Both the position numbers and the translations under genes were made by a program. From positions 1 to 64,000 of the forward strand of contig NZ_JAPVQY010000042.1 in the NCBI RefSeq assembly GCF_027257875.1: a DNA stretch of 64,000 nt, read 5' to 3'. The stretch comes from Burkholderia sp. IMCC1007 (lineage in GTDB: Bacteria > Pseudomonadota > Gammaproteobacteria > Burkholderiales > Burkholderiaceae). Position 1 is the stretch's first letter. Every line of letters starts with the position of its first letter. Under the pieces are notes generated by a model. It did not search any database and was not told where the DNA came from. It saw only the letters and a program-made list of their open reading frames with translations. This document shows positions 26,201-36,052 of this stretch, one piece after another.

Positions 26201-29200
26201 CGCGGGCAGCATCGTCAACGTGGGCGCTTTGACGGCTGGCGGCTTGCTGCACACGCAATCGACCAACCTGATCAATACCGGCGCGCTCGTGGGCGCCAGC
26301 GCCTCGCTCAACGCGACGAATACGATCTCGAACCTCGGGTCGACCGCGTTGATCGGCGGTTCGGACAACAACGGCACGCTCGAAATTCTCGCGCGCGACA
26401 TCGAGAACCGCGATGAGACGACAGCCACCGACTCGATGGCGACGACGGCCATCTTCGGCATGGGCAAGGTCGTGCTGGCCGGCGGCAAGGACGCGAGCGG
26501 CAACTACACGAACGCGGCGCTCGTCAATAATGTGTCGGCGTTGATCCAGTCCAGCGGCGACATGGAACTGCACGCGGACAAGGTGACGAGCACACGGCGC
26601 GTGATGAAGACCTCGACAAGCTCGATCGATCCATCGCTGCTCGGGCAGTTCGGCATTCCGATCAGCGGCCGCACGGGCCAGGTCGGCGTGAAGGATCCGG
26701 ACAGCATCGGCGGCGTCTACACCGAGCCACCTCATGGCGGCCAGTGGAACAGCACGTATCAATTCACGACCTACTATGCGGACAGCGCGACGGCGACGAC
26801 CGTGACAGACATCAGCCCGGCCGCGCAGATCGTGTCGGGTGGCAAGATCGATGCGTCGTCGGTCGGCACCCTGCAAAACTACTGGAGCAATATCGCGGCG
26901 GTCGGCGACATCAAGATGCCGGCCCACTATGACGCCGACGGCTGGGCGGCGTCTGGGCACAAACTGCCGGGCGTGACGGTTTCCTACTCGGGGCAGTATC
27001 ACTACAACAACTACGACAATTCCGAACATGACTGGAAGTTGCCGTTCGGCAATGCGCCGTTCGTCGGCAGTCGCCCGGGTGGCTACACGCAGGCGGCACC
27101 GGCGTCGATCAAGGATTACACGCTGCCCGGCTACTTCTCGACGATAAGTTCGAACGGCACGATTTCCGGCACGGGCGTCAGCGTCAACAACACGGCAGGC
27201 AACGCATCGATTCCGTCGCTCGGCTTGCTGCCGGGGCAGTCGGTGCCGGGCCTCACGCCTACCAACTTGAGCGGTAACGCGAGCGGCGCGAAATCGGGAG
27301 CGTCGGCCGTACACGGCGGTCCGTCGGCGCCGGTCGATCCGATCATCGCCAGTGCGACGGCGCTGAACGTGCTGAACAACCTCACGATTCCGCACGGCGG
27401 CTTGTTCAAGCCGACGACTGCGCCGAATGCGAGCTACGTGATCGAAACGAATCCGGCATTCACGAACCAGAAGAACTTCATTTCGAGCGACTACTTCTTC
27501 GGTCAGCTCGGCGTAGACCTCACGCACATCCCGAAGCGACTTGGTGACGGCTTCTACGAGCAGCAGCTCGTGCGCAACGAAGTCACGGCGCTGACCGGCA
27601 AGGCCGTGCTTGGGCCGTACGCAGACCTGCAGACCATGTATCAATCGTTGATGGCGGCCGGCGCGGATCTGTCGAAGTCGCTCGATCTGCCGATCGGCGC
27701 GAGCCTGTCGGCCGATCAGGTGTCGAAGCTGACCGGTAACGTGGTCATGATGGAAACGCGGGTGGTCGACGGTCAGTCGGTGCTCGTGCCGGTCGTCTAT
27801 CTCGCGAAGGCCAGCCAGCAGAATATCGACGGCCCGTTGATCAGTGCGACGAACATCGATTTCCAGAATGCACAGTCGTTCACGAACAGCGGCACGATCA
27901 AGGCGGACAACACGCTGGCGATCCAGGGCAAGCAGATCGACAACGCATTCGGTGCGCTGCAAAGCGGTGGGCTGATGTCGCTGAAGACCGAGAACAACAT
28001 CGACCTGACGTCGGCGAACGTGAAGGCCGGCAGCCTGCAGCTCGATGCCGGGAAAGACCTGATTCTCGATACGGCGACGAAGACGAACACACGGATGAGT
28101 CGCGACGGCGCGACGAGCGTGGTGACCACGCTCGGGCCGACCGCGAAACTCGACGTGGCGGGCGATGCGTCGATCACGACGGGCGGCAACTTCCAGCAGA
28201 ACGCGGGCAACCTGTCGGTCGGTGGCAATCTCGGCATGAATGTCGGCGGTAACTGGGATCTTGGTGCGGTTCAGACCGGCGAGCACAAGATCGTGCAGCG
28301 GGCCAATGGCGTGTCGAATACCGACATCAACAAGGTCACCGGCAGCTCGGTGACGGTCGGCGGACAGTCGAATGTCGTCGTGGGTGGCGATGTGACGGCC
28401 AAGGGCGCACAGATCGACTTCGGCCAGGGCGGGACGCTTGCTGCCAAGGGTAACGTAACGCTCGGCGCAGCGAGTGCGACGTCGACGGTGAACAGCACCA
28501 GTTCGGGTAGCGACAGTCACGGCAGCTATGCGGAGACGCTGCACACGTCGGATCAGGCGCTTACAGGCACGACACTCAAGGGCGGCGACACGGTGAACAT
28601 CGTGTCGGGCAAGGACATTACGCTCTCCGGCAGCGCAATCAGCCTCGACAAAGGCAACGCGAACCTGCTGGCAGTTGGCGACGTGAATATCGGCTCGGCA
28701 ACCGAGACGCACGAGCTGAATTCGCACGAAACGCATAGCCATAGCAATGTGGTGAGCGGCGTGAAGGTCGCGAGCGGCATCGACCAGACGATGACGCTCA
28801 ATCGCGGCAGTCTAGTGTCGGCGGACGGCGTGAACATTGTCAGTGGAAAGGACGTCAATGTTCAGGGCAGCACCATCGTCGGAACGAACGACGTGACGCT
28901 CACGGCAGCGCGCAACGTGACGGTTACGACCTCGCAGGATACCTTGCAGTCATCGAGCTACTTCAACAAGAAGGAGTCGGGGCTGATGTCGGGCGGGGGA
29001 CTGTCGGTGTCGGTGGGCAGCAGCTCGCTGAAGACGACCAGTCAGACTACCGAGGTGTCGAACAACAGCAGCACGATCGGTTCGCTGAAGGGCAACCTTA
29101 GCATCACGGCTGGAAACGACCTGCACGTGACGGGCAGCGACCTGATCGCAGCGAAGAATCTCAGCGGTACGGGCGCGAACGTGACGATCGACGCAGCGCA

Positions 29201-31709
29201 GGACACGCATCATCGCGGCGAAACACAGGAAGTGTCGAAGAGCGGCCTGACGCTGGCGCTGAAGGCACCGGTGATCGACGCGGTATCGAACGCTGTGGGT
29301 CAATCTCGTGCGTCCGGCAGTAGCCAGGATGGCCGGGCAGCGGCGCTGCACGGGATGGCCGCGGCGAGCGCGGCATGGGATGCGAACATGGCTGCGGGCG
29401 ATGTGGTCCGGGCGCTGGGGGCTGGCGAGACGCCGCAGTTCAAGGTCGAAGTCAGCGTCGGCAGCAGCCATAGCAAGAGCGCGTTCTCCGAAGACAGCGT
29501 GACGAATCGCGGCTCGAATGTGAGTGCGGGCGGGACGATGGCGTTTGCGGCGACCGGCAATGGTCAACCGGGTAGCGGCAATGTGACGATCGCTGGCTCG
29601 AACGTGAACGCAAACGACGTGATCCTGGCGGCGAAGAATCAGGTCAATATCGTCAATACGACCGATACGGATTCGACGCGCAGCACGAACGAATCGAAGA
29701 GTGCGAGCGTGGGCGTGTCGGTCGGCACGGGCGGGTTCGGTGTTTCCGCGGCGATGTCGAAGGCCAACGGCGACGGCAACAGCGATCTGGCCACGCAGAA
29801 CAACAGTCACGTGAACGCGGCAAACGGCGTGACGATCATCTCAGGCGGCGATACGAACATCATCGGCTCGAACGTGAAGGGTAATCATGTGAACGCCGAC
29901 GTGGGCGGGAATCTGAACATCGTCAGCGTGCAGGACACGCTGACGAGCGCGGCGCATCAGTCGAGTTCGGGCGGCGGCTTCAGCATCAGTCAGGGCGGCG
30001 CCAGCGCGAGCTTCAGCCAGAGCAAGGGCAACGCGTCGGGCAGCTATGCGGGCGTCAATGAACAGGCCGGAATTCAGGCGGGGGACGGCGGGTTCAATAT
30101 CAACGTCACTGGCAATACCGACCTGAAGGGCGGGCTGATCGCGAGCGATGCAGAGGCGTCGAAGAATTCGCTGACGACGGGTTCGTTGTCCTTCTCCGAC
30201 ATCCAGAACCAGTCGCATTACGATGCGAGTTCAAGCGGCTTCAGTGCGGGGGCGACGACCGGCGATGGCGGGATGAACTACAGCACGCACGGCAGCACGT
30301 CGGGCAAGAATGCGGGGGGTGCCGCGCCCATGCTTGGCCAGAACGACAGCGGCAGCGATAGCGCGACGACGAAGAGCGGCGTGAGCGCGGGGACGGTCAC
30401 GATCACGGATTCGGCGAACCAGAAGCAGGATGTGGCGAGCTTGAACCGTGACACGACGAACACGAACGGTACGGTCGCCAAACTTCCGGATATGCAGAAC
30501 CTGTTGGCCAAGCAGTCGGACATGATGGCCGCGGCCAGCGCGGCTGGTGAAGCCGTGTCGCGCCGGGTCGGGGACTACGCGGACAAGATGATGAAAGACG
30601 CCGCAGCCAATGGCGACCAGGCAGGTGTCGACGCATGGAAGGAAGGCGGAGCGAATCGCGCGCTGATGCAAGGCGCGGGCGCGGCATTGGTGACGGGGCT
30701 GGCAGGCGGCAACGCAGTAGGTGGCGCAGCCGGCGCGGCGATTGCGTCGATCGCGTCCGGCAAGCTGAACGAACTGAGCAGCGCAATTGCAGGCAGCGAT
30801 CCGACCGGCAACGCGAATATGAATCAGGCGCTGGGCAACATCGTGGCGAACGCGCTTGCGACGGGGGCTGGCGGTGTCGTGGGTGGTGAATCGGGGGCGT
30901 TCTCGGGGTACAACGTCGATCGGTTCAATCGACAGTTGCACGACAATGAAAAGAAAGCAATTGCCGAGAAGGCCGGGAAGGACAAGGCGGAGCAAGAGAA
31001 GCTGACGCGCGCAGCGTGCTATGCGGTGAAGTGTTGGGCAGAATACCCGGAAGGGAGCGCGGAGCGGAACAAGAACTTCGTGAGTGAAGTTGAGGTGGCT
31101 TCGCTGGGTCCGGAGCTGGATTGGGTAAATCGGCAGAAGGAAGCGGGTTTGTTCGATTACACACCGATGCAGAAGGTTGGCGATGCGTTGAAGAACGATC
31201 CGGTTGGAGTCGCGACGGATACCGCTAAGGTCGTTGTTGGTGGTATGACGGTAAAGACGGGCGCGGGACTTTGTGCAAGCGGTCTGGGTTGTGCTCTCGG
31301 CGGTGGAGGAATGATCGTTTTTGGATTGGGTGATATGGCAGAAGGCACGGATGGTCTTTACAACCGTTACAACGGAACTAGTTCTCCTGGTGTGAATCCT
31401 GTACGGTATGGGTTTAATGAGGCATTGCCCGCTGGTTGGGGGAATGTTGTATATGACGGGTTGAATTTGGTAGCTGCGATTGCGGCGCTGAAAGCGCCAG
31501 TCCCGCTCAAGATGGGTAATGCCGATGGTCTGAATCGTCCGGGATCCATGTTTGATGTGACCGTGCCACGTATCAATAACAATACCTTGATTCCATTCAT
31601 TAACCGAGCGGCACCATACGGGACGACGCAGGGCATTTTGCTGTTTGGTGTTGGTTCGAAGGGGGCAACGGTCATCAATGATGTTCACCGCGCAGGAGAG
31701 CAGAAATGA
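23216..31709 (+). pseudogene. bcpA: bcpA: CDI exoprotein (TpsA), TPS domain deleted and frameshifted
   Basis: The gene starts with an extended signal (MNKNTHRLVYSRLRAM) and the first part of a TPS secretion domain (VNTYNQFDVQKPGAILNN, ARIIVNQV). At about 23659 it jumps directly to filamentous repeats (SADLTNSGTLAAQQ) in another frame. The rest of the TPS domain, normally well over 100 further residues, is missing. The second frame is open from 23757 to 31709 (2650 residues): FHA-type repeats, FHA-2 repeats, a pretoxin region with NVDRFNRQLH at 30912 (a variant of the Burkholderia Nx(E/Q)LYN motif) and a C-terminal toxin region of about 260 residues. The product cannot be exported by the usual route unless the two frames are joined. 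Confidence 0.85.
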
Positions 31710-31987
31710 ATTGGCGGCGACTCTATGCGACGGCTCAAATATGGCTCATGGTTTGCTTGGTTTCGATTTTTAGTACGGGATGCTATACGGTCGTTGTGAT
31801 TGGTATTTGTCGGAAACTGATGGGGCTGAGTGATGGCGTCTCTGCATTTGCTATAGGCCTTCCGTTCTTTATTGTTCTTCTGGTTTTGCACATTCGATTT
31901 TTGCCGAAGCCGTTGCGTAAGGCCGGGATGTTGAGCGATGATCCATCGAAATTCGGCCCGTGGTTCAAGTCTGAGAGCAAAAGCTAA
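31706..31987 (+). CDS. bcpI: putative CDI immunity protein BcpI
   Basis: A 93-residue membrane protein with two hydrophobic segments (about residues 13-32 and 45-62) and a charged tail. Its ATG overlaps the bcpA stop as ATGA, the usual coupling of a CDI toxin and its immunity gene. Its base composition is far more AT-rich than the chromosome around it. Sequence families of immunity proteins are too diverse to recognise; identity rests on position, size and overlap. A membrane-bound immunity protein suggests the cognate toxin acts at the inner membrane (inference). Confidence 0.65.
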   Translation: MNWRRLYATAQIWLMVCLVSIFSTGCYTVVVIGICRKLMGLSDGVSAFAIGLPFFIVLLVLHIRFLPKPLRKAGMLSDDPSKFGPWFKSESKS

Positions 31988-32200
31988 AACGACGGTCCCA
32001 AACATACGGCAATACATTGTTTGCGCGCGGATGGGTGGCAGTTAAAAAAGGAGGCTAACGAACTGTCGTTTTGTAAGAGTGGCGCTTTTTCATCAGTAAC
32101 TGCTCCGACAGCTGACAGGGACGGTTCGATAGCAATGATTTTCGACGCTGCGAGCATTTCTAAGTGCCAGGAGCTGCTGCGTGCAAGTGGAGCGCATTGA
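31988..32200 (+). other. open frame directly after bcpI with a strong ribosome site and no start codon
   Basis: The frame of bcpI stays open for 70 codons beyond its TAA, ending at 32198-32200. Inside it, AAGGAGG (32047-32053) is followed at a suitable distance by no ATG, only a CTG at 32062-32064. From there it would encode 45 residues starting SFCKSGAFSS and ending LLRASGAH. It may be a decayed small gene in the place of bcpO, or an immunity tail cut by a stop mutation. No family is recognised. Confidence 0.3.
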
Positions 32201-32281
32201 GCAGTTTACTAACTGATAGCCACATCGCGAAATTCCGATGGGCGCGTAATGTAGATTTGGTCCGGGATTAGTGTTTAGGTA

Positions 32282-32409
32282 GGGTCATCAGGTAGAAAAT
32301 CTGCTTAATCCGAATAGTGTTTCTGCGATTGGTGGTGGTGTCGGCGGTGCTGCCGACGCTGAACCAGGAGCTAAAGCGATAAACGATGCCAAATCTCGGC
32401 CGGGGAAGT
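32282..32409 (+). pseudogene. orphan CDI toxin C-terminal fragment
   Basis: An open stretch without start codon reads GHQVENLLNPNSVSAIGGG and then GAADAEPGAKAINDAKSRPGK up to a TGA. It looks like the last 40 or so residues of a BcpA toxin tail. It overlaps the start of the following membrane-protein gene by 24 bases, the same toxin-immunity arrangement as bcpA-bcpI. It is probably the 3' end of a displaced toxin module. Confidence 0.55.
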
Positions 32410-32679
32410 GAAGGAATATTTGAGTTGGTTATTTTATATGTGGCCGCTTTTTTGCTGTCATTTATGTGTTTTGCCTCTATAAAAGTATTTGTAATGACCT
32501 TCGTGGCCTGTTTTTATGGTGGCGGTTTCTTATGGGTGGGCAACGACACAAGGTTCGTTTTGGTGAGCGGCACTCTGTTGGGGCTTGTTTTTGTGTTTTT
32601 GCAACAGTGGCTTTTGTGCGAAAAAATGATTCATGATGCTATTGGGCGAATCAATTCAATCAGTAGTTGCGCGACGTAG
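32386..32679 (+). CDS. orphan immunity-like membrane protein
   Basis: A 97-residue protein with three hydrophobic segments (VILYVAAFLLSFMCFASI, VFVMTFVACFYGGGFLW, FVLVSGTLLGLVFVFLQQW). AGGAG lies 15 bases upstream within the toxin fragment (gaaccaggagctaaag). It has low GC content. It has no recognised family. Because it overlaps an orphan toxin tail and lies between bcpA-bcpI and bcpB, it most likely is the immunity gene of a replaced CDI module, kept for protection against relatives. Confidence 0.5.
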   Translation: MPNLGRGSEGIFELVILYVAAFLLSFMCFASIKVFVMTFVACFYGGGFLWVGNDTRFVLVSGTLLGLVFVFLQQWLLCEKMIHDAIGRINSISSCAT

Positions 32680-33115
32680 TTGTATAAACAAAGCGGCACG
32701 AACCGAGCTGATGCTTGCATGCGAGTCGACCGAAAGTGACGCATTGATAGCACACACATCCCAGCCGTGGTACGCGATCGCATATTAAGAAAAACATGTA
32801 TCGTTTTGTAAAAAGGGGTGCGCGCCGCGCTGAATCTTGTGCCTGAGTGGTTTCCTGAGAAGCAGATTAGTATTTATGATCTGTCAATGGAATGCAATTC
32901 TGGGGCGGTAATGAATTGTAGGTGATGAGGTTCTGGAGATGACGATTTCGTCACTTCGGCGGCGCTGAATAGATAGACGATGCCGTCTCGATTGGTTTGA
33001 GCTTATTTATTGGGAAAGAAATGAGACTCATCGAAGACGGTAATTTCGCAGGGTGGCTTAGAGTTGTACTTTTTCGGTTGGCTTAGGTAGTCCACGACCA
33101 CATATCAAGAAAAGC
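32680..33115. other. AT-rich debris of CDI modules upstream of bcpB
   Basis: No complete gene is supported. One open stretch (about 32819-32924) reads VRAALNLVPEWFPEKQISIY and ends after MECNSGAVMNCR, possibly the tail of another toxin or immunity protein. catattaagaaaaacatg near 32783 closely resembles catatcaagaaaagcatg, which contains the bcpB start codon at 33116, as if the bcpB 5' flank had been duplicated and broken. Confidence 0.4.
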
Positions 33116-34855
33116 ATGAAAATTATTCGCCGAGAGAATTCGGTTGCCGCAGCACTGCTGTTTATCGCAACCACTGTGTCGGCGCAAGAAGCCTCGCGCC
33201 TGATCGTTCCGGGCAACTACCAGCAATCCCGACAGCAAGAAGAGACACGTGAACGCGAGCGGACCGTCACGGCACCCGGGGTGCGTTCGGACGTCGTGGC
33301 AAGCGCGGAATTTCCAACGCTGCCATCGGAAACGCCCTGCTTTCGCATCGAGCATTTCGCGCTCGACGTACCCGATGCGCTACCGGCCTCCCTGAAGTCT
33401 CAAGGCGCCTCGGCATTGCCGATGGATCGCTTCGCCTTCGCGCGCGAATGGCTCGAGCACTACACCGGCCAGTGCGTCGGCAAACACGGGCTCGACGTGC
33501 TCGTCAAGGGCCTGTCGCAAGCGATCCTGGCGCGTGGGTACGTCACGACACGCGTGCTGCTGCCCGAGCAGGATTTGTCGACCGGCACCCTCAAGTTTTC
33601 GCTGATCCCCGGCGTGATCCGCCACGTCCGCTTCGCCGACGAGAAGCTCCGCGGCACCTGGAAAAGCGCCTTCCCGACCCGCGACGGCGAACTGCTGAAC
33701 CTGCGCGACCTCGAACAGGGCCTCGAGCAGATGAAGCGCGTGTCGAGCCAGGACGTCTCGATGCAGATCGTCCCGGCCGACGTACCCGGCGAAAGCGATG
33801 TCGTACTTGACGTGAAGCGCGGCAGACCGTGGTCCGTCGTCGCGTCCGTAGACAACTCGGGCACGCGCGCAACCGGCCGCCTTCAGGGCAACCTGTCGCT
33901 CGGCATCGACAACCCGCTCGGCCTGAACGACATCTTCAACATCGGCGTGAGTCAGGATCTCGAGTTCGGCGACAAGCGGCTCGGCTCGCACGGCTGGAAC
34001 GGGTTCTATTCGATCCCGTGGGGCTACTGGACCGCCACGCTATCCGCATACACGAGCACGTACTACCAGCAAATTGCCGGCGTCAACCAGACCTTCATCG
34101 CGAGCGGCAATTCGAAGACGGTCGACTTCAAGCTAAACCGGGTGCTGTCGCGCAGCCAGAACGGCGTGTTCGGTGCGCAGTTCCGGCTGTCGCGCCGCTT
34201 CGGCCAGAGCTTCATCGAGGACACCGAGATTCCGCAGCAGCGCCGCAACAACACATTCGTCGAGTTCGGTCTGACCGATCGTCACTACTTTGGCAACGCG
34301 CAGTTCGACGGCACGCTCGCGTACCGGCAGGGTATCGGCGCGTTCGGCGCGCAGGACGACATCCTCGCGGCCGACGGTGGCCCGACCTACCGCTACAAGA
34401 TGACCGTGCTCGATGCGAATCTGTCGGTGCCGTTCGCCATCGCCCAGCAGCTGTTCCGCTACGTGACGACATTCCACGGCCAGTACACGGGCAATACCCT
34501 CTACTACATCGACGACCTGACGATCGGCAGCCGTTACACGGTACGCGGCTTCGATGGAGAGACGATGCTGGCGGCTTCTCGTGGATTCTACTGGCGCAAC
34601 GAGCTCCAGGCGCCGATCGGACAGACGGGAATGGCAGTTTACGCGGGCCTCGACTACGGCCGCGTATGGGGCCCGCAGCCGCTCGCGCTGGTTGGCACGC
34701 AACTGGCAGGCGCGGTGATCGGCGTGAAGGGGAGCGTTGCGACGCGTTTCGGCGGGTACGGCTACGACCTGTTCGCCGGTACGCCGGTGTACAAGCCGTC
34801 CGGCTTTCCAACGAACCGGGTCACGCTCGGGTTCCAGCTGACGGCCCAGTTTTGA
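33116..34855 (+). CDS. bcpB: bcpB: two-partner secretion outer-membrane transporter (TpsB)
   Basis: A 579-residue FhaC/ShlB-family protein. A signal peptide ends near VSA-QEAS, followed by a helical plug and linker, then two POTRA domains (about residues 80-230, starting CFRIEHFALDVPD). A 16-strand barrel carries the lid-lock motif YTVRGFDGET in its late loop and ends LGFQLTAQF with a terminal Phe. It should insert in the outer membrane and export the BcpA exoprotein by recognising its TPS domain, which is now mostly missing. The frame is intact. The gene closes the bcpA-I-(O)-B order. Confidence 0.9.
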   Translation: MKIIRRENSVAAALLFIATTVSAQEASRLIVPGNYQQSRQQEETRERERTVTAPGVRSDVVASAEFPTLPSETPCFRIEHFALDVPDALPASLKSQGASALPMDRFAFAREWLEHYTGQCVGKHGLDVLVKGLSQAILARGYVTTRVLLPEQDLSTGTLKFSLIPGVIRHVRFADEKLRGTWKSAFPTRDGELLNLRDLEQGLEQMKRVSSQDVSMQIVPADVPGESDVVLDVKRGRPWSVVASVDNSGTRATGRLQGNLSLGIDNPLGLNDIFNIGVSQDLEFGDKRLGSHGWNGFYSIPWGYWTATLSAYTSTYYQQIAGVNQTFIASGNSKTVDFKLNRVLSRSQNGVFGAQFRLSRRFGQSFIEDTEIPQQRRNNTFVEFGLTDRHYFGNAQFDGTLAYRQGIGAFGAQDDILAADGGPTYRYKMTVLDANLSVPFAIAQQLFRYVTTFHGQYTGNTLYYIDDLTIGSRYTVRGFDGETMLAASRGFYWRNELQAPIGQTGMAVYAGLDYGRVWGPQPLALVGTQLAGAVIGVKGSVATRFGGYGYDLFAGTPVYKPSGFPTNRVTLGFQLTAQF

Positions 34856-35088
34856 TGAATATGCGATCGAGTCGCTCGGCACTTCATGGATTCAAAATGC
34901 CGACGAGGACCGGGGACCGATGGTGTTTCTGACCGTACAGATCGCAGCAGTCTTGTTCGCGAACAGTTGGCAGGCTATCGATGTTCGAATGCCCGGCTTT
35001 CCAGTGCTGCTTCAGCAGGACAATCGGCACAGTGCTAGATCGGCGACAGGTTTTGGCGTACGACGGGCGGCATGGCGCCGCCCGTGCA
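34856..35088. other. right end of the CDI island, no gene
   Basis: Convergent bcpB and the CDP-diacylglycerol synthase gene end here. Apart from the hairpin at 35063-35085, no feature was recognised. The unique island sequence ends at about 35086, where the border repeat starts. Confidence 0.5.
35063..35085 (-). terminator. hairpin after the CDP-diacylglycerol synthase gene
   Basis: acgggcggc, loop atggc, gccgcccgt gives a 9-bp perfect GC stem four bases past the minus-strand stop codon. There is no clear T run after it on the minus strand. Confidence 0.5.
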
Positions 35089-35274
35089 TCACACGTACAG
35101 ATAACGCACGAGGTGGAAGAACACCGGCGCGGCGAAGCAGATCGAGTCGACGCGATCGAGCATCCCGCCGTGGCCCGCGATCATCGAGCCCCAGTCCTTC
35201 GTGCCGAGCGAGCGCTTCACGGCCGACAGCACGAGCCCGCCGACGAAGCCCGCGATCACGATCGCGAGCGAGAT
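35087..35274. repeat. right border repeat of the CDI island (inside the intact synthase gene)
   Basis: This stretch of 188 bases matches 22825-23011 at about 97 percent by eye. The differences are a T/C near the cat-cccgcc stretch, a one-base indel with an adjacent change, and single changes at gtc(c/g)ttcg and gctt(c/g)acg. It is the functional 3' end of the synthase gene. Confidence 0.9.
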
Positions 35275-36018
35275 GCCGAACGCCGCGCCGAAGCTGAACG
35301 GCGTCACGCGATACAGCGATGCGCCGCACAGCGTCGCGAGCAGCCCGCCGCCGATGAAGCCTTCGACCGTCTTCGACGGCGACAGGCGCGGCGCGATCTT
35401 GCGGCGTCCGAACAGCTTGCCGACGACGTACTGCAGCACGTCGCTGATCTGCACCACGAACAAAAAGAAGAACAGCAGCAGCGCGTTCTGCCCGGCGTAG
35501 CGCGGAATGTCGAGGATCAGCACGGCCGGCGCGTGGCTCAGCCCGTACACGCACACCATCAGCGCCCAGTTGATCTTCGCGTTGCGGCTCAGGAATTCGC
35601 GCGTGTCCTGCGTGAGCGCCGACACCAGCGACATCGCGAAGAACAGGTGCACCGGCACGAAGATCGAGTACATCCCGTACCAGTTGATCCCGAGCAGCAG
35701 GTACTGCACCGGAATCGCGACGAAGAACGCGATGAAGAGCGTCGTATGGTCGCTCGCGGTCGTCGGCGTGAGCGTGATGAATTCGCGCAGCGTCAGGTAC
35801 GACAGCAGCGCGAATACGAGATACGTGACGTTGTTGCCGAGCCCGATCGCGATGACCATGATCGCGATCATCGCCCACCACGCGCGGATGCGCTGGTTCA
35901 GGTTGACGATCGTCGCGCTGGTGCCGCCGCTGCGCGCGCCGAGGATCGCGCCGACCAGCGTCGCGATCACGAGCACGCCGGTGACGCCCGCGACGAGTTC
36001 CCAGAAGAGAGTTCGCAT
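35089..36018 (-). CDS. ynbB: CDP-diacylglycerol synthase-like protein (CdsA/YnbB)
   Basis: A 309-residue integral membrane cytidylyltransferase with about eight hydrophobic segments. The CdsA signature is intact: PSKTVEGFIGG in the middle, then KRSLGTKDWGSMIAGHGGML and DRVDS at the end. It makes CDP-diacylglycerol from CTP and phosphatidate. It is followed by plsC on the same strand and lies opposite ynbA, ynbC and ynbD, so it is probably the accessory synthase of this cluster rather than the housekeeping cdsA, which in Burkholderia lies near the bamA-lpx genes. Its 3' end is duplicated at the far side of the CDI island. Confidence 0.85.
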   Translation of the reverse strand: MRTLFWELVAGVTGVLVIATLVGAILGARSGGTSATIVNLNQRIRAWWAMIAIMVIAIGLGNNVTYLVFALLSYLTLREFITLTPTTASDHTTLFIAFFVAIPVQYLLLGINWYGMYSIFVPVHLFFAMSLVSALTQDTREFLSRNAKINWALMVCVYGLSHAPAVLILDIPRYAGQNALLLFFFLFVVQISDVLQYVVGKLFGRRKIAPRLSPSKTVEGFIGGGLLATLCGASLYRVTPFSFGAAFGISLAIVIAGFVGGLVLSAVKRSLGTKDWGSMIAGHGGMLDRVDSICFAAPVFFHLVRYLYV

Positions 36019-36052
36019 GGAGATATCCGGAAAAGAAGAGGAGGGCGCGCGT

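Larger units (their letters stand above)
22825..35274. mobile_element. CDI (bcp) genomic island bounded by cdsA-derived direct repeats
   Basis: Positions 22825-23011 and 35087-35274 are direct repeats, identical except for a handful of changes, one of which is a single-base deletion. Both derive from the 3' end of the CDP-diacylglycerol synthase gene, whose intact copy is on the right. The 12 kb between them holds only the two-partner secretion/CDI genes and their debris, at lower GC than the flanks in places. No integrase, transposase or insertion-sequence end was found. The duplication of a gene end at the border is what site-directed integration or recombination between copies would leave. 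The mechanism is inference. Confidence 0.7.

Noticed and set aside
25242-28742. Long minus-strand frame opposite the bcpA repeats
   Set aside because: The repeat codon pattern leaves the antisense frame open; there is no family resemblance and no ribosome site.
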